DNA of 64,000 nt from Mycobacterium sp. 155 (GCF_000373905.1 NZ_KB892705.1:806001-870000), one strand, 5' to 3'; shown: positions 54,715-64,000, counted from the first letter of the stretch. Numbers and translations: made by a program. The notes: generated by a model from the sequence alone, not told the origin.

Positions 54715-54808
54715 TCCCCGCTCGCTCCTCGCGGTGCATCGTCAGTGGCGGTGTTGGTTTGGCCACTTCCTCCTCCCCGCTCGTTCCTCGCGGTGCATCG
54801 TCAGTGGC
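54715..54808. repeat. two copies of a 35-bp direct repeat
   Basis: Copy 1 is at 54715-54749 and copy 2 at 54774-54808, with one mismatch and a 59-base period. Both contain TCGCGGTGCATCGTCAGTGG. The second copy covers the stop codon of the MBL gene. It may be a dispersed intergenic repeat or a small local duplication. Confidence 0.8.
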
Positions 54809-55424
54809 CGCGCGCCACCCAGTCGTCGTAATGAATGATTTCGTCTCCGATGGTGGTGGTGTCGCCGTGGCCGGTGTAGACCACGGTCTCTCCGGGGAGG
54901 ACGCCGAGCCGCTTGGAGATGGAGTCGAGGATGGTGGGAAAGTCGGAGTAGGAGCGTCCGGTGGCTCCCGGGCCGCCGTGGAACAAGGTGTCCCCGGAGA
55001 TGACGGCGCTCAAGTCGGGTGCTGACCAGCAGACGGAGCCCGGGGAGTGCCCGGGGGTGTGCAGGGCGTGCAGGTCGATTCCGGCGACGGTCAGTACCTG
55101 GCGGTCGGTAACGGGGCGGAAGGCATCGTCAGGGTGGATTTCTCGCCACAGCATCTCGTCGGCGGGGTGCAGCAGCACCGGGGCGTCCAGGGCCGCCGCG
55201 AGTTGAGGCGCGACCGTGATGTGGTCGTTGTGCCCGTGGGTGCAGACCACCGCGACGACGTTGCGGCCGCCGACGGCGTCGATGATCGGTTGTGCGGTGT
55301 GGGCGGCGTCGAAGACCACCACGTCGGAGTCGTCACCGATGAGCCAGATGTTGTTGTCGACGTCCCAGGTGCCGCCGTCGAGGGAGAAGGTGCCGGAGGT
55401 GACCACCCGCTGGATCGCGCTCAT
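54801..55424 (-). CDS. MBL-fold metallohydrolase linked to mscR
   Basis: The product is 207 residues. The metal site is THGHNDH (H63, H65, D67, H68), followed by [13 protein letters not shown] and [10 protein letters not shown], then VYTGHGDTT. All metal ligands of a glyoxalase-II-like hydrolase are present. It overlaps the stop of mscR by four bases. In mycobacteria this gene order (mscR, then an MBL protein; Rv2259-Rv2260) is conserved, so it probably hydrolyses a mycothiol thioester, such as S-formylmycothiol, formed in formaldehyde oxidation. The exact substrate is inferred. Confidence 0.9.
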   Translation of the reverse strand: MSAIQRVVTSGTFSLDGGTWDVDNNIWLIGDDSDVVVFDAAHTAQPIIDAVGGRNVVAVVCTHGHNDHITVAPQLAAALDAPVLLHPADEMLWREIHPDDAFRPVTDRQVLTVAGIDLHALHTPGHSPGSVCWSAPDLSAVISGDTLFHGGPGATGRSYSDFPTILDSISKRLGVLPGETVVYTGHGDTTTIGDEIIHYDDWVARGH

Positions 55425-56512
55425 AGCACGACCACCGAACGCAGCACCTCACCGGCATGCATGCGATGGAAGGACTCTTCGACGGCATTCAGGCTGATGC
55501 GTTCGGTGACGAACCTCTGCAGGGGGAGGCGGCCCTGCATGTAGAGGGATATGAGGGTGGGGAAGTCGCGTTCGGGTAAGCAGTCGCCGTACCACGAGGA
55601 CTTCAATGATCCACCGCGGGAGAAGAAGTCGACCAGCGGCATCTCCAGCGTCATGCCGGGGATGGGAACGCCGACCAGCACGAGGGTGCCGGCCAGGGCC
55701 CGGGCGTAGAAGGCCTCCTTCCAGGTTTCGGGACGTCCGACCGCATCGATCACGACGTCGGCGCCGACGCCGTCGGTGAGGTCCCGGATAGTTTCGACCG
55801 GGTCGAGTTCGAGTGCGTTGATGGTGTGGGTCGCGCCGAAATCGCGGGCCCAGTTGAGCTTTGTGTTGTCGGTGTCGACGGCGATGATCTTTCTGGCGCC
55901 GACCAGGGCTGAGCCGGCGATGGCGGCGTCGCCTATGCCACCGCAGCCGATGACGGCGACGGTGTCATCGAGCGTGACCGCACCGGTGTTGACGGCGGCG
56001 CCGATGCCGGCCATGACACCGCAGCCGAGCAGCCCGGCGATGGCGGGGTCGGCAGTGGGGTCGACTTTGGTGCATTGGCCTTCGGCCACCAGGGTTTTAT
56101 CAGCGAAGGCGCCGATGCCCAAGGCGGGGGTGAGTTCGGTGCCGTCGGTGAGAGTCATCTTTTGGATGGCGTTGTGGGTGTCGAAACACAGGTGGGGGCG
56201 GCCGCGTTTACAGGCGCGGCATTCCCCGCATACCGCTCGCCAGTTGAGTATCACGAAGTCGCCGGGGGCGACGTGGGTGACACCCTCACCCACCGACTCG
56301 ACGAGGCCTGCGGCTTCGTGGCCGAGTAGGAAAGGGAATTCGTCGGTGATGCCACCGTCGCGGTAGGTCAGATCGGTGTGGCACACCCCGCACGCCTGGA
56401 TGGACACCACTACCTCACCGGGACCCGGATCCGGAATAACAATCTCTACCAACTCGACGGGCGCTTTGGCGCTACGGGCGATGACGCCACGAACAATCTG
56501 GCTCATGCTCAT
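55421..56512 (-). CDS. mscR: S-(hydroxymethyl)mycothiol dehydrogenase
   Basis: The product is 363 residues, a zinc-dependent medium-chain dehydrogenase. Catalytic zinc ligands are C41 (ACGVCHTD) and H65-E66 (GHEAAG); the structural zinc cluster is [15 protein letters not shown]. The NAD-binding turn is [12 protein letters not shown]. The length and [14 protein letters not shown] segment fit the AdhE2/MscR group. It oxidises the formaldehyde-mycothiol adduct (and reduces S-nitrosomycothiol) in the cytoplasm. It is the first gene of a two-gene operon with the MBL protein. Confidence 0.92.
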   Translation of the reverse strand: MSMSQIVRGVIARSAKAPVELVEIVIPDPGPGEVVVSIQACGVCHTDLTYRDGGITDEFPFLLGHEAAGLVESVGEGVTHVAPGDFVILNWRAVCGECRACKRGRPHLCFDTHNAIQKMTLTDGTELTPALGIGAFADKTLVAEGQCTKVDPTADPAIAGLLGCGVMAGIGAAVNTGAVTLDDTVAVIGCGGIGDAAIAGSALVGARKIIAVDTDNTKLNWARDFGATHTINALELDPVETIRDLTDGVGADVVIDAVGRPETWKEAFYARALAGTLVLVGVPIPGMTLEMPLVDFFSRGGSLKSSWYGDCLPERDFPTLISLYMQGRLPLQRFVTERISLNAVEESFHRMHAGEVLRSVVVL

Positions 56513-56573
56513 AACCTAATACCGCGCGTACCGAACCGACGGCCCCTTGCGCACCTTCGCGATATCGTTGGTT

Positions 56574-57452
56574 GTGGTGGACGATCGGACCGAACTTCTC
56601 GTCATCGCGCGGTCGGCGTACCGGCGAAATGACTGGCGCACCAGTTACGAATCCTTCAGCCGTGTCGAAGGCGTGCAGGCACTCGACACTGACGATCTTG
56701 CGGTTTTCGCGGCGGTGGCCTGGCGCCAGGGCCACGGCGGGGAAGCCGTGCGAATCAACGAACGTGTCCACAGCCGCTTACTGCGCACGGATCCCGTTCA
56801 GGCTGCCATGAAGGCGGCCGAACTCGGCCTGGCCTGGCTGGCTCGCGGTCATCTAGCCCTGGCGCGGCATTGGGCGCAGCGGGCTGAGGTGCTTCTGCGC
56901 GGTGTTCCGGAGGTCGGCGCGCACGGTTACCTGATGTATCTCACCGGAGTGATTGCGGCCGACGCCGACGAATCGAGCCAGCAGGCCGATGCGGCGCGGG
57001 AACTCGCGGGAATCGCCGGACGCATCGACGACGTGGCCGTGACGACGCTGGCGCGCGTGCTCGAGGGTCTGAGCACCACCGCGGTCGACGCCGCCGCCGG
57101 TGTGGCGACGCTCGACGATGTCCTGTTGCCGATGCTCGATGAGCGAGTGCCGATGGAGTGGGCCGGCGATGTCTACCGGCGAGCGTTGAGCCTGGCGCAG
57201 CGTCGTGGCGACCGCGAGCGGCTGCGGTCCTGGACTCGGTCGATGCAACAGTGGTGCGAAACCACGCAGGCCTCGCAATCGGCCTACCGCGCGATTTGCG
57301 ATGTGTACCGGCTCTCGGTGGAGTCGAGCGCCGACACCGCCGAGTTGGTGCGGCGTGGCGTCGACTTGCGTCGCCTGGTTGCCGAAGTGGACGCCGTGGC
57401 CGCCGGTTTGGCGGATGGATTGCTTGCGCGTGGCATGGGGCGCACGGGCTAG
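56574..57452 (+). CDS. hypothetical helical-repeat protein
   Basis: The product is about 292 residues; several GTG starts lie around 56571-56577 and the longest frame begins at 56547. Alternating helices (RSAYRRNDWRTSYESFSRVE, AAVAWRQGHGGEAVRINERV, GLAWLARGHLALARHWAQRA) look like degenerate TPR units as in the sensor part of some LuxR-type regulators, but no DNA-binding domain is present. No signal peptide. It is divergent from mscR. Function unknown. Confidence 0.7.
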   Translation: MVDDRTELLVIARSAYRRNDWRTSYESFSRVEGVQALDTDDLAVFAAVAWRQGHGGEAVRINERVHSRLLRTDPVQAAMKAAELGLAWLARGHLALARHWAQRAEVLLRGVPEVGAHGYLMYLTGVIAADADESSQQADAARELAGIAGRIDDVAVTTLARVLEGLSTTAVDAAAGVATLDDVLLPMLDERVPMEWAGDVYRRALSLAQRRGDRERLRSWTRSMQQWCETTQASQSAYRAICDVYRLSVESSADTAELVRRGVDLRRLVAEVDAVAAGLADGLLARGMGRTG

Positions 57453-57496
57453 GTTTTCGGGTGATGAGCGCTTGCGCGAAGAGCAAAGGAGCACCG

Positions 57497-58330
57497 ATGA
57501 GCGTTGCGGATGTTCTGGAAGTCCTTGACGACTGGCCGGTGACGGCCGCGGCCGCCGCGGTGGTAGGGCCTTTCGGGGTGCGTGGCGCCCACGGTGATAC
57601 GGCCAAGCCGTTCGCGCTCGCGTCGGTGACCAAGCCATTGGTAGCGCGGGCCGCGCAGATCGCTGTCGAGGAAGGGGTCGTCGAACTCGACACGCCGGCC
57701 GGCCCGCCTGGCTCGACCATCCGCCATCTCCTCGCACACGCCTCGGGCATGGCCATGTTGTCGACTGAGGTCCTCGCCAAGCCGGGTACGCGTCGCATCT
57801 ACTCCAACGCCGGATTCGCGGTGCTGGCACGGGCGATCGAGAAAGAGTCGGGGATCGAGTTCGGCCAGTACCTCACCGAGTCGGTATTCGAGCCACTCGG
57901 GATGTCGGCGTCGACGCTGTCCGGCGGGGCCGACGCTGCGGGATTCGGGGGCACGTCGACGGTAGCCGACCTGGCGAAGTTCGCTCGTGAGCTGTTGCAG
58001 CCTGCGCTGGTGTCCCCGGCAATGCACACGGCCGCCACCGCGGTGCAGTTTCCCGGTCTCTCGGGTGTGTTACCGGGCTTCGGCGCGCAGCGACCCAACG
58101 ATTGGGGGCTTGGGTTCGAGATTCGCGACAGCAAATCGCCGCACTGGACCGGTGCGACCAACTCGCCGGCCACGTTCGGCCATTTCGGCCAGTCGGGGAC
58201 GTTTCTGTGGGTGGATCCCGACGCTGATGCGGCGTTGGTGGTGCTTACCGACCGCGACTTCGGGGAGTGGACGTACCCGCTGTGGCCAGCAATATCTGAC
58301 GGTGTCCTGAGAGAAATCGGGTCAGACTAG
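57497..58330 (+). CDS. beta-lactamase-fold serine hydrolase
   Basis: The product is 277 residues; ATG 57497 is chosen because of the AAAGGAG before it, although ATG 57464 is in frame. The S-x-x-K motif is SVTK (S43, K46), the Y-x-N motif is YSNAG, and the third motif region is HFGQSGTFLWVDP (H-x-G). All three are intact, as in EstB-like esterases and PBP-like hydrolases. No signal peptide is present, so a cytoplasmic esterase or amidase is likely. It follows the TPR-like gene by about 45 bases. Confidence 0.88.
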   Translation: MSVADVLEVLDDWPVTAAAAAVVGPFGVRGAHGDTAKPFALASVTKPLVARAAQIAVEEGVVELDTPAGPPGSTIRHLLAHASGMAMLSTEVLAKPGTRRIYSNAGFAVLARAIEKESGIEFGQYLTESVFEPLGMSASTLSGGADAAGFGGTSTVADLAKFARELLQPALVSPAMHTAATAVQFPGLSGVLPGFGAQRPNDWGLGFEIRDSKSPHWTGATNSPATFGHFGQSGTFLWVDPDADAALVVLTDRDFGEWTYPLWPAISDGVLREIGSD

Positions 58331-58443
58331 CGCAACATAGGCCACACGAGGCACAATAGACACGCACGACACAACTGCATTACTCGATCGGTATCGCTAG
58401 GTCGTTGGGGAAGACGTCCCTCGTGAAGCCGAAGGAGTAGCAG

Positions 58444-58956
58444 ATGCGTGCGTCGAACCAGTTCGCCGACGCGGCGACAGGCGTGGTGTACGTCCACGCC
58501 TCACCCGCGGCGGTATGCCCGCATGTCGAGTGGGCGTTGTCGTCGACCCTGTCGGCGCGGGCGAATCTCAAGTGGACGCCCCAACCGGCGATGCCGGGGC
58601 AGCTACGTGCCGTCACCAATTGGGTCGGCCCGGTCGGCACGGGAGCGCAGTTGGCGAACGCCCTGCGGTCCTGGTCGGTGCTGCGGTTCGAGGTGACCGA
58701 GGATCCCAGTGCCGGTGTCGACGGCCACCGTTGGTGCCACACCCCGCAGCTCGGTCTGTGGAGCGGTGCGATGAGTGCCAACGGCGACGTCATGGTCGGC
58801 GAGATGCGGCTGCGGACGTTGATGGCCGGCGGCGCTGACATGCTGGCCGCCGAACTGGATTCAGTACTCGGCACGGCCTGGGACGAAGCGCTGGAGCCCT
58901 ATCGTGACGGCGGGGACGCCGGCGAAGTCAGCTGGCTCAATAGGGGAGTCGGGTAG
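58444..58956 (+). CDS. DUF3145-domain protein
   Basis: The product is 170 residues, starting at ATG 58444. The sequence GVVYVHASPAAVCPHVEWAL then RANLKWTPQPAMPGQLRAVT and LRSWSVLRFEVTEDPSAGVD, ending in WDEALEPYRDGGDAGEVSWL, is the whole DUF3145 family of actinobacteria. Function is unknown; the family is conserved in the core genome, which supports a chromosomal backbone here. No partner is evident. Confidence 0.9.
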   Translation: MRASNQFADAATGVVYVHASPAAVCPHVEWALSSTLSARANLKWTPQPAMPGQLRAVTNWVGPVGTGAQLANALRSWSVLRFEVTEDPSAGVDGHRWCHTPQLGLWSGAMSANGDVMVGEMRLRTLMAGGADMLAAELDSVLGTAWDEALEPYRDGGDAGEVSWLNRGVG

Positions 58957-58960
58957 CGCG

Positions 58961-59491
58961 TCAGCCGCGCTGCCACAAGCAGTAGCCGCTGAGCGTCGCC
59001 GTGAACAGGTGGTCGCTGAATTCGATTGTCAGCGGCTGGCCCGGATCGGCGGCGTGCGTCTCGGGTGGCGACGTTTCACCGGCAGCCACCACGTCGACAA
59101 CCTCGGCACGACACGATGTTTCGTCGGTCTGGGGCGTCGCCGTCCACGTACCCGCTCGCACCTCGGGGTTCCTCCGACCCTGACCGTGCAGGACAAGTTC
59201 GGGCCCGGTGGTCAGCCAGCGATCCGAGGCCGGATAGGGGTCGAGGTATCCCTGCCACGCCCCGCCGGTGCACTGCAGCAAGTTCTTGGCGGTGCCGGTT
59301 TCTGCGGCCGGGTGGGGCAATTCCGTCAACGCACTGTCGAGATTGTCGTCGCACCCGGAACCGGCCCGCGGGGCCGCGGTCTCGGACGGGCCTGGCTGTG
59401 TTGGTTCGGGATTCGCCCGGGCGCACGCCCCGGCACCCACTGCGGCGGCGGTCCCGATGGCGGCCACAGCGAGTGCGAGCGAACGGTTCAT
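58961..59491 (-). CDS. putative lipoprotein
   Basis: The product is 176 residues. A signal peptide ends in the lipobox VGAGAC (Cys23), followed by a Pro/Ala linker. The small mature domain has four further Cys (GCDDNL, LLQCTGG, SCRAEVVD, YCLWQRG), likely two disulfides. No family is recognised. It lies directly downstream of the large DUF4185 gene on the opposite side of its stop, 13 bases away on the same strand, so it may be co-transcribed. Confidence 0.7.
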   Translation of the reverse strand: MNRSLALAVAAIGTAAAVGAGACARANPEPTQPGPSETAAPRAGSGCDDNLDSALTELPHPAAETGTAKNLLQCTGGAWQGYLDPYPASDRWLTTGPELVLHGQGRRNPEVRAGTWTATPQTDETSCRAEVVDVVAAGETSPPETHAADPGQPLTIEFSDHLFTATLSGYCLWQRG

Positions 59492-59504
59492 GAGGACAGA
59501 TCTG

Positions 59505-61556
59505 TTACGTGTACTGGATTTTCATGGGTGAGAGGTCGGTCTGCTTGAGCGCGACGTTGTAGGCACCCCAGTAGGAGAGGTTGTAGTACAGGTACTGCTC
59601 GTTCTCGGCACCCAGCTGATCCGTGCCCGACCACGGGTGGATCATCGGTGCGTACATGCCCGACTGTGTGGTCCCCAGAACGGGATCCGTGACGAGCGTG
59701 TTGTTCGCCACCAGGACGGTGGCATCGGACCACTCACCCTGTGGTGAGTCGGACACTCGCATCACCACGTTGTTGCCGCCGTCGGTGTACAGCACGACGT
59801 ACTTCCCGAGATATTCGTTGTACTGCACGGACATCTCGCTGACGTTGCCTCTGGTCGGGATACCGCCGACCCAGATGCCGTTGATGAAGCCCGCGATCGA
59901 CTTGTTGATGTGGCCCAGGAACCCGGTCTTGGGCAGCAGTGGCAGGTAATTACTGTTGCCGCCGCCGATCACCGACGTCGCCGCCGAGGGATCACCCTTG
60001 ACCCACCCGCCCTTGTCTTCACCTGACCAGTACTCGTAGTCGTCGAGATTGGTGAGGTCGCTCTCGGCGACGCGCGCAACATACGCCGAACCCTGACGGC
60101 CCGAAGGTGTTCCGTACACGTAGACGTAGCGCTCACCCTCGCCGACCGTCCCTGACGTCCACGAGTTGGGATCATCGGCGTTGCCATACACCAGCGCGTT
60201 CTGCTGGAAGTTCTGATTGCCGGCGACGAACGACTGGTTGGTTCGTAAGAAGCCCGAGGCCCGTACGGTATCGGGGTCGACGGTCCAATGCTCGCCGCCG
60301 TCAGTGGAATAGGCGATCGCAGAATAGTTGGTGGTCCAGCTGCCCGGGTTGTCCCACGTCCGCACCGACATGACCGTCACGTACTGGGTGGTCTTGTCAC
60401 CCTGGGTGACCGAGATGGCCGAGGTGGGAATCATCGTGTAGGTGGTACCGACCAGACCGTTGAGGGCAGGACTCGCCAGGATCACCTGTGAGGCACCGAT
60501 GGGGCCCGCGCCAAGTCCGTTCTGATAACTCGCTGCCGGGCCCCACCACGTATTGGCGTCGTAGTTGGTGCCCGGACCGGTTCCACCCGGGGTGACCACG
60601 CCTTCATCGAACTGCAGCCCGTCGCCCAGATTCCTGTCGCCCGTGCGGAACAGCACGTTGTTGCGCCAACCGGTGGTCATCGCGCTGTCGTCGAAGGTGT
60701 CGCCGAAGATCGTCAGAATCTTCCCTGAGCCGTTGTCCCACATGATGCCGAGATCGGTGCCTCCCACATACCACGATGCCGTGGAATCTCCGGTCACCCA
60801 ACCCACGGAGGTGGTCTCACCGACCTGCGGGGCTGCCGGCTTGGGAGTCAGCTGGTTGGGGCCCACTGTCGTGTTCGGGCTGACCGCTGCCGTCAGCTGG
60901 ACATCACTCACCGCGGCCGCCGGTGCCGCGTCAGTCACCGATACGAGGCTCGCGGTGCCGTTCGGGTTGATCGTCCGCTCGGTTTCCCGGCGGGCCCAAG
61001 CCATTACGGCCCACAGTGCGGGCGACGGGCCGGGGGTAACAGGAGTCGGCGCAATGTCCGGGCTGTGCTGCGCCGCAGCCGCGGTCGCGTCCTTGACCTT
61101 CACGACCACGGTGTTCGGGGCTTCGGTCCGGTGCAGATCCGGTACTGTACCGGCGGCCTCGGGGACGACCTTGGTGGTGTCGAGCTTCCCGCTACTCGCG
61201 CGCGACGCAACCCGTTTTGGAGCCTCGCCCTTGACTTTCATGCGTGTCTCCGCGCGCGGCGATGATGTGCCGGGCCGGTTATAGATGTTGCGCTTCAGGG
61301 CACTTCCGGCACTATCGGGGCCGGCTTCGACATCCTTGTGGACGCGGTCGGCGATCTTCGACAGTGGACCCTTGCGGGTCGCTGCTGAAGTGGCTGTCCG
61401 GCGGGTCTTGCCTTCGCTGCTGCTGGTGCTTGTCTTGCCGGTGTCGCTGCCGCTGTCGTCGGCCCATGCGACACCGGTACCGGCGGTCAGCGCCGTACCG
61501 ATGCCGAGCGCGACCGCCAGTGCGCCGGCGCGGCCGACGTGCTTACTTGCTTCCAT
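59505..61556 (-). CDS. large secreted DUF4185-domain protein
   Basis: The product is 683 residues from ATG 61556. The signal peptide is AGALAVALGIGTALTAGTGV with cleavage after WA. A long Ser/Thr/Lys and then Ala/Pro-rich region (about 30-270) spaces the DUF4185 domain: TTSVGWVTGDSTASWYVGGT, DLGIMWDNGSGKILTIFGDT, YSTDGGEHWTVDPD and VYGTPSGRQGSAYVARV. The domain shares its order with the protein at 36850-38310. It is probably anchored in or acts on the envelope. Upstream frame extension to 62153 is only the shadow of the next gene. Confidence 0.88.
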   Translation of the reverse strand: MEASKHVGRAGALAVALGIGTALTAGTGVAWADDSGSDTGKTSTSSSEGKTRRTATSAATRKGPLSKIADRVHKDVEAGPDSAGSALKRNIYNRPGTSSPRAETRMKVKGEAPKRVASRASSGKLDTTKVVPEAAGTVPDLHRTEAPNTVVVKVKDATAAAAQHSPDIAPTPVTPGPSPALWAVMAWARRETERTINPNGTASLVSVTDAAPAAAVSDVQLTAAVSPNTTVGPNQLTPKPAAPQVGETTSVGWVTGDSTASWYVGGTDLGIMWDNGSGKILTIFGDTFDDSAMTTGWRNNVLFRTGDRNLGDGLQFDEGVVTPGGTGPGTNYDANTWWGPAASYQNGLGAGPIGASQVILASPALNGLVGTTYTMIPTSAISVTQGDKTTQYVTVMSVRTWDNPGSWTTNYSAIAYSTDGGEHWTVDPDTVRASGFLRTNQSFVAGNQNFQQNALVYGNADDPNSWTSGTVGEGERYVYVYGTPSGRQGSAYVARVAESDLTNLDDYEYWSGEDKGGWVKGDPSAATSVIGGGNSNYLPLLPKTGFLGHINKSIAGFINGIWVGGIPTRGNVSEMSVQYNEYLGKYVVLYTDGGNNVVMRVSDSPQGEWSDATVLVANNTLVTDPVLGTTQSGMYAPMIHPWSGTDQLGAENEQYLYYNLSYWGAYNVALKQTDLSPMKIQYT

Positions 61557-61663
61557 GAGGCTCCGTTGACTCGATCCACCCACCCGCAGCAACGTACCTT
61601 GTCCAGCTCGGCACATCGGGAAGAACACGCCGATACCGCACCATAGCGGCCGACAGGTACAGG

Positions 61664-62566
61664 TCAGGGCACGAGGATTCGGAGCGCCTGAGATACCGCG
61701 GACACTGTCACCGGGAGGGCCGCAGCGAAATCGCCGTCGGCATAGGCGTTGATGCCAGGGCAGTCGACCTCCACGGTCGCGGCCCGTCTGGTGGTGACCT
61801 CGGGCAGATTGACGTGGGTGCCCTTGAACACTCTGGGGAACACGCGAATCAGCTTGGTACGCGACGCCGAATGGACCATGGTGATGTCGAGCAGGCCATC
61901 GGTGTGGTCGGCGCCCGGGCAGATCAGCATGCCGCCGCCGTAGCTGCGGGTGTTGCCGAAGGCCGCCAGTGTCAGATCGGTCGTGACCTCCGGTCCGCCG
62001 TCGAAGGCCAGCCGGAACGGCAACAAGCGCAGCTTCGACAACTCGGCGACCATGGCCACGTTGTAGCGCATCCGGCCGTGCGGCCAACGCATGCGGTTGG
62101 TGCGGTCGCTGACCAGCGAGTCGAAGCCGGCGGCCATCACGGTGCCGAACCACTTGACGACACCGGAGCGGTCGACGATGCGACCGAGGTCGATAGTCTC
62201 GGTGCGGCCGGCGGCGATCACATCGGCCGCTGCTTCGGGATCGTTTGTGGGCAGGCCGAACTCACGGGCATGATCGTTTCCGGTGCCAGCTGGCACGATG
62301 CCCAGCGGAACGTCACCCTGGGCCAACTCCTGCAGAGCCAACGAGATCACGCCGTCGCCGCCGACCACCACGAGCGCATCGGTTCCGGCCTCGAGGGCCT
62401 CACCGACGAGGCGGCGGGCGTGATCGGCGTCGGTGCCCACGATGGCGTTCACGTCCAGGCCGTGCCGCTGAAACCGGCCGACCGCGCGTTCGGCAGCGTG
62501 TGGCGCATTGCCGTGCCCGGACAGCGGATTGGTCAGCACCGTGACGTGGGCCAAAGGGGTGATCAC
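61664..62566 (-). CDS. diacylglycerol kinase family lipid kinase
   Basis: The product is 300 residues from GTG 62566, which overlaps the TGA of the upstream gene. The DAGK catalytic signature is VVVGGDGVISLALQEL followed by PLGIVPAGTGNDHAREFGLP; later motifs are GFDSLVSDRTNRMRWPHGRM and YADGDFAAALPVTV. All lipid-kinase motifs are present. It probably phosphorylates diacylglycerol or a similar lipid in the inner membrane. It is coupled to an FAD-linked oxidase of the alkylglycerone-phosphate synthase type, in line with the same operon in other mycobacteria. Confidence 0.92.
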   Translation of the reverse strand: MITPLAHVTVLTNPLSGHGNAPHAAERAVGRFQRHGLDVNAIVGTDADHARRLVGEALEAGTDALVVVGGDGVISLALQELAQGDVPLGIVPAGTGNDHAREFGLPTNDPEAAADVIAAGRTETIDLGRIVDRSGVVKWFGTVMAAGFDSLVSDRTNRMRWPHGRMRYNVAMVAELSKLRLLPFRLAFDGGPEVTTDLTLAAFGNTRSYGGGMLICPGADHTDGLLDITMVHSASRTKLIRVFPRVFKGTHVNLPEVTTRRAATVEVDCPGINAYADGDFAAALPVTVSAVSQALRILVP

Positions 62567-64000
62567 GGAATCAGCTTGCCCGGGTTGAGGATTCCGGCCG
62601 GGTCCAGGGTGCGCTTGACTGCGCGCAGCACTTCGACGCCGAGTTCGCCGATCTCGGCGCCCATCCACGGACGATGATCCGCGCCGACCGCGTGATGGTG
62701 GGTGATGGTGGCGCCGGTGCGCACCATGGCATCGGTGGCCGCGGCCTTGGCGGCCCGCCACTGCTCGATCGGATTGTCGTGCTGTGCCGCGACGACGGTG
62801 AAGTACAGCGAGGCGCCGGTGGCATACACATGCGAAATGTGGCACATGACCAGTGCCGGCGCCAGCGCGGTCGTCAAGGCCTCGGTGACAGCGGCTTTCA
62901 ACGCCGCGACGTTCGACCAATTGGTAGCGGTTTCGAGCGTCTCACACAGCGCACCGGCGGACAGCAGGGAATCCCGCAGGTACGGTGCCCCGAACCGGCC
63001 TTGCTCCCAGGCCCGCGCCGGGGCCTCACCCAGCGACGTGCCACCGTGCTGCTCCAGCACCGCCCGTGTCTCGGCATGACGGCTCTCGGCATGCGCTTCA
63101 GTGCCCTCGAACACCGTGATGGCCAGGCAGCCGCCGGTAATGCTCTGCTCACCAATGCTTTCCGTGGTGGCCAGGTTCACGGCCGTCTCCACCTCGTCGG
63201 ACAGCCGGATCACGGTCGGACCGGTTCCGGTCTGGATGACTGCGCGCAGCGCGTCCGCGCCGGCGGCGAAGTCGGGGAACGACCACGCCTCGTAGCGGGT
63301 GGACTCGGGAACGGGGTGAACGCGTACCCGCACCCGGGTGATGATCCCGAACGCGCCTTCCGAACCTACGACGAGCTGACGCAGATCCGGCCCGGCCGCA
63401 GACGCGGGAGCACGGCCGAGATCCAGCACGCCGGCCGGCGTCACCGCCCGCACCCCGCGGACCATGTCGTCGAACCGACCGTAACCCGCGGAATCCTGCC
63501 CGGAGGACCGGGTGGCGGCGAATCCTCCGATGGTGGCGAACTGGAAGCTCTGCGGAAAGTGGCCGAGCGAGAATCCCTGTGCACCAAGAAGTTTCTCCGC
63601 TTCGGGCCCGGTGACCCCGGCCTGAAACTCGGCCTCGCCCGACACCTTGTCCAGGCTGATCAGCCGGTTCAGTCGGCGCAGATCCAGTGCGGCGACGGCG
63701 GTGAGGCCGTCACGAAAGGGGTCGAGGCCGCCCACCACACTGGTGCCGCCGCCGAACGGGACGACCGCGATGCGCTGGGCCGAACAGTAAGCCAGCAGCT
63801 CGGCTATCTCGTCCTCGGAGCCCGGCAGCAGCACGGCGTCGGGCGCATCCTGTACTTCGGAATCCTTGCGGCGCAACAGGTCCAGGGTCGACTTCCCGCT
63901 GGCGTGCAGAAGCCGGGACGTGTCGTCAGTGGCGCAGTGCGGTGCGCCGACGATCGCAGCCAGCGCGGCGCAGTGTGTCTCGTCGAGCGCAGAGGGTCGC
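62563..64000 (-). CDS. FAD-binding oxidase, alkyl-DHAP synthase-like (5'-partial)
   Basis: At least 478 codons; the frame runs open off the right edge, so the start is outside the window. The PCMH/VAO FAD domain reads VLLPGSEDEIAELLAYCSAQ, VVPFGGGTSVVGGLDPFRDG and GYGRFDDMVRGVRAVTPAG, with TIGGFAATRSSGQDSAGYGR, the pattern of alkyldihydroxyacetonephosphate synthase-like oxidases. The C-terminal cap ends LDPAGILNPGKLIP. It is translationally coupled to the diacylglycerol kinase gene. The exact substrate in mycobacteria is not settled, but an ether-lipid or glycerolipid role is plausible. Confidence 0.9.
   Translation of the reverse strand, partial: RPSALDETHCAALAAIVGAPHCATDDTSRLLHASGKSTLDLLRRKDSEVQDAPDAVLLPGSEDEIAELLAYCSAQRIAVVPFGGGTSVVGGLDPFRDGLTAVAALDLRRLNRLISLDKVSGEAEFQAGVTGPEAEKLLGAQGFSLGHFPQSFQFATIGGFAATRSSGQDSAGYGRFDDMVRGVRAVTPAGVLDLGRAPASAAGPDLRQLVVGSEGAFGIITRVRVRVHPVPESTRYEAWSFPDFAAGADALRAVIQTGTGPTVIRLSDEVETAVNLATTESIGEQSITGGCLAITVFEGTEAHAESRHAETRAVLEQHGGTSLGEAPARAWEQGRFGAPYLRDSLLSAGALCETLETATNWSNVAALKAAVTEALTTALAPALVMCHISHVYATGASLYFTVVAAQHDNPIEQWRAAKAAATDAMVRTGATITHHHAVGADHRPWMGAEIGELGVEVLRAVKRTLDPAGILNPGKLIP

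Noticed and set aside
1..64000. CRISPR arrays, rRNA genes, plasmid or phage structural genes
   Set aside because: No regularly spaced repeat array, rRNA sequence, replication origin or phage structural gene was found in reading the window.

Overview
The window looks like chromosome of a rapidly growing member of the Mycobacteriaceae (Mycolicibacterium-like). Evidence is the high GC of the right half and a strongly mycobacterial gene set: an MmpL transporter, a PknE/F-type Ser/Thr kinase, a cutinase, a PE-PPE-domain protein, three DUF4185 proteins, a Ddn-like F420 oxidoreductase, DUF3145 and DUF1918 proteins, and the mscR/MBL pair of mycothiol-dependent formaldehyde detoxification. Everything is read from the sequence and from family knowledge; no database search was run.

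Left part, about 1-31.76 kb: accessory DNA. It has uneven base composition (the first 2.2 kb is clearly AT-richer), an IS630-type and an IS3-type element (both with broken transposases), many decayed genes (endonuclease, uracil-DNA glycosylase, IF2_N/PIN-like, a second DUF6745 copy) and several defence or signalling modules. The block ends at a 3' half of a tRNA with a CAT anticodon (31711-31755). For a plus-strand tRNA this marks the right attachment end of an island lying to its left; the intact tRNA would be outside the window.

The two most striking systems are in the island. (1) 16441-26459: a five-gene, tightly coupled operon of an m5C DNA methyltransferase, a DptF-like P-loop ATPase with a Cys cluster, an unrecognised protein in the DptG position, a 1634-residue DptH/HerA-like protein with an apparent PD-(D/E)XK nuclease motif ahead of the ATPase domain, and a Vsr endonuclease. 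I read it as a restriction-modification-type defence system in which cytosine methylation replaces phosphorothioation as the self mark. (2) 4024-7432 (minus): a SAM-decarboxylase-like protein, a LuxI-like GNAT acyltransferase and a multi-TM GAF histidine kinase, with a divergent XRE regulator and three 15-bp-spaced direct repeats; it resembles a synthase-plus-receptor small-molecule signalling cassette. A third candidate is a two-gene winged-helix/TIR-like module (29831-31368) with a palindrome upstream.

Junction, 31.76-33.9 kb: an MNT-type nucleotidyltransferase antitoxin gene behind two ACTATAGT-core palindromes, a HEPN partner that loses homology where it meets a truncated phasin-like gene (deletion scar), and a LysR effector-domain fragment.

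Right part, 34-64 kb: ordinary core chromosome: cell-envelope proteins (lipoproteins, cutinase, MmpL, DUF4185, PE-PPE), signalling (Ser/Thr kinase convergent with a HAMP adenylate cyclase, an orphan NarL-type histidine kinase), lipid enzymes (acyltransferase plus patatin, diacylglycerol kinase plus FAD oxidase) and formaldehyde detoxification. The last gene runs off the right edge.
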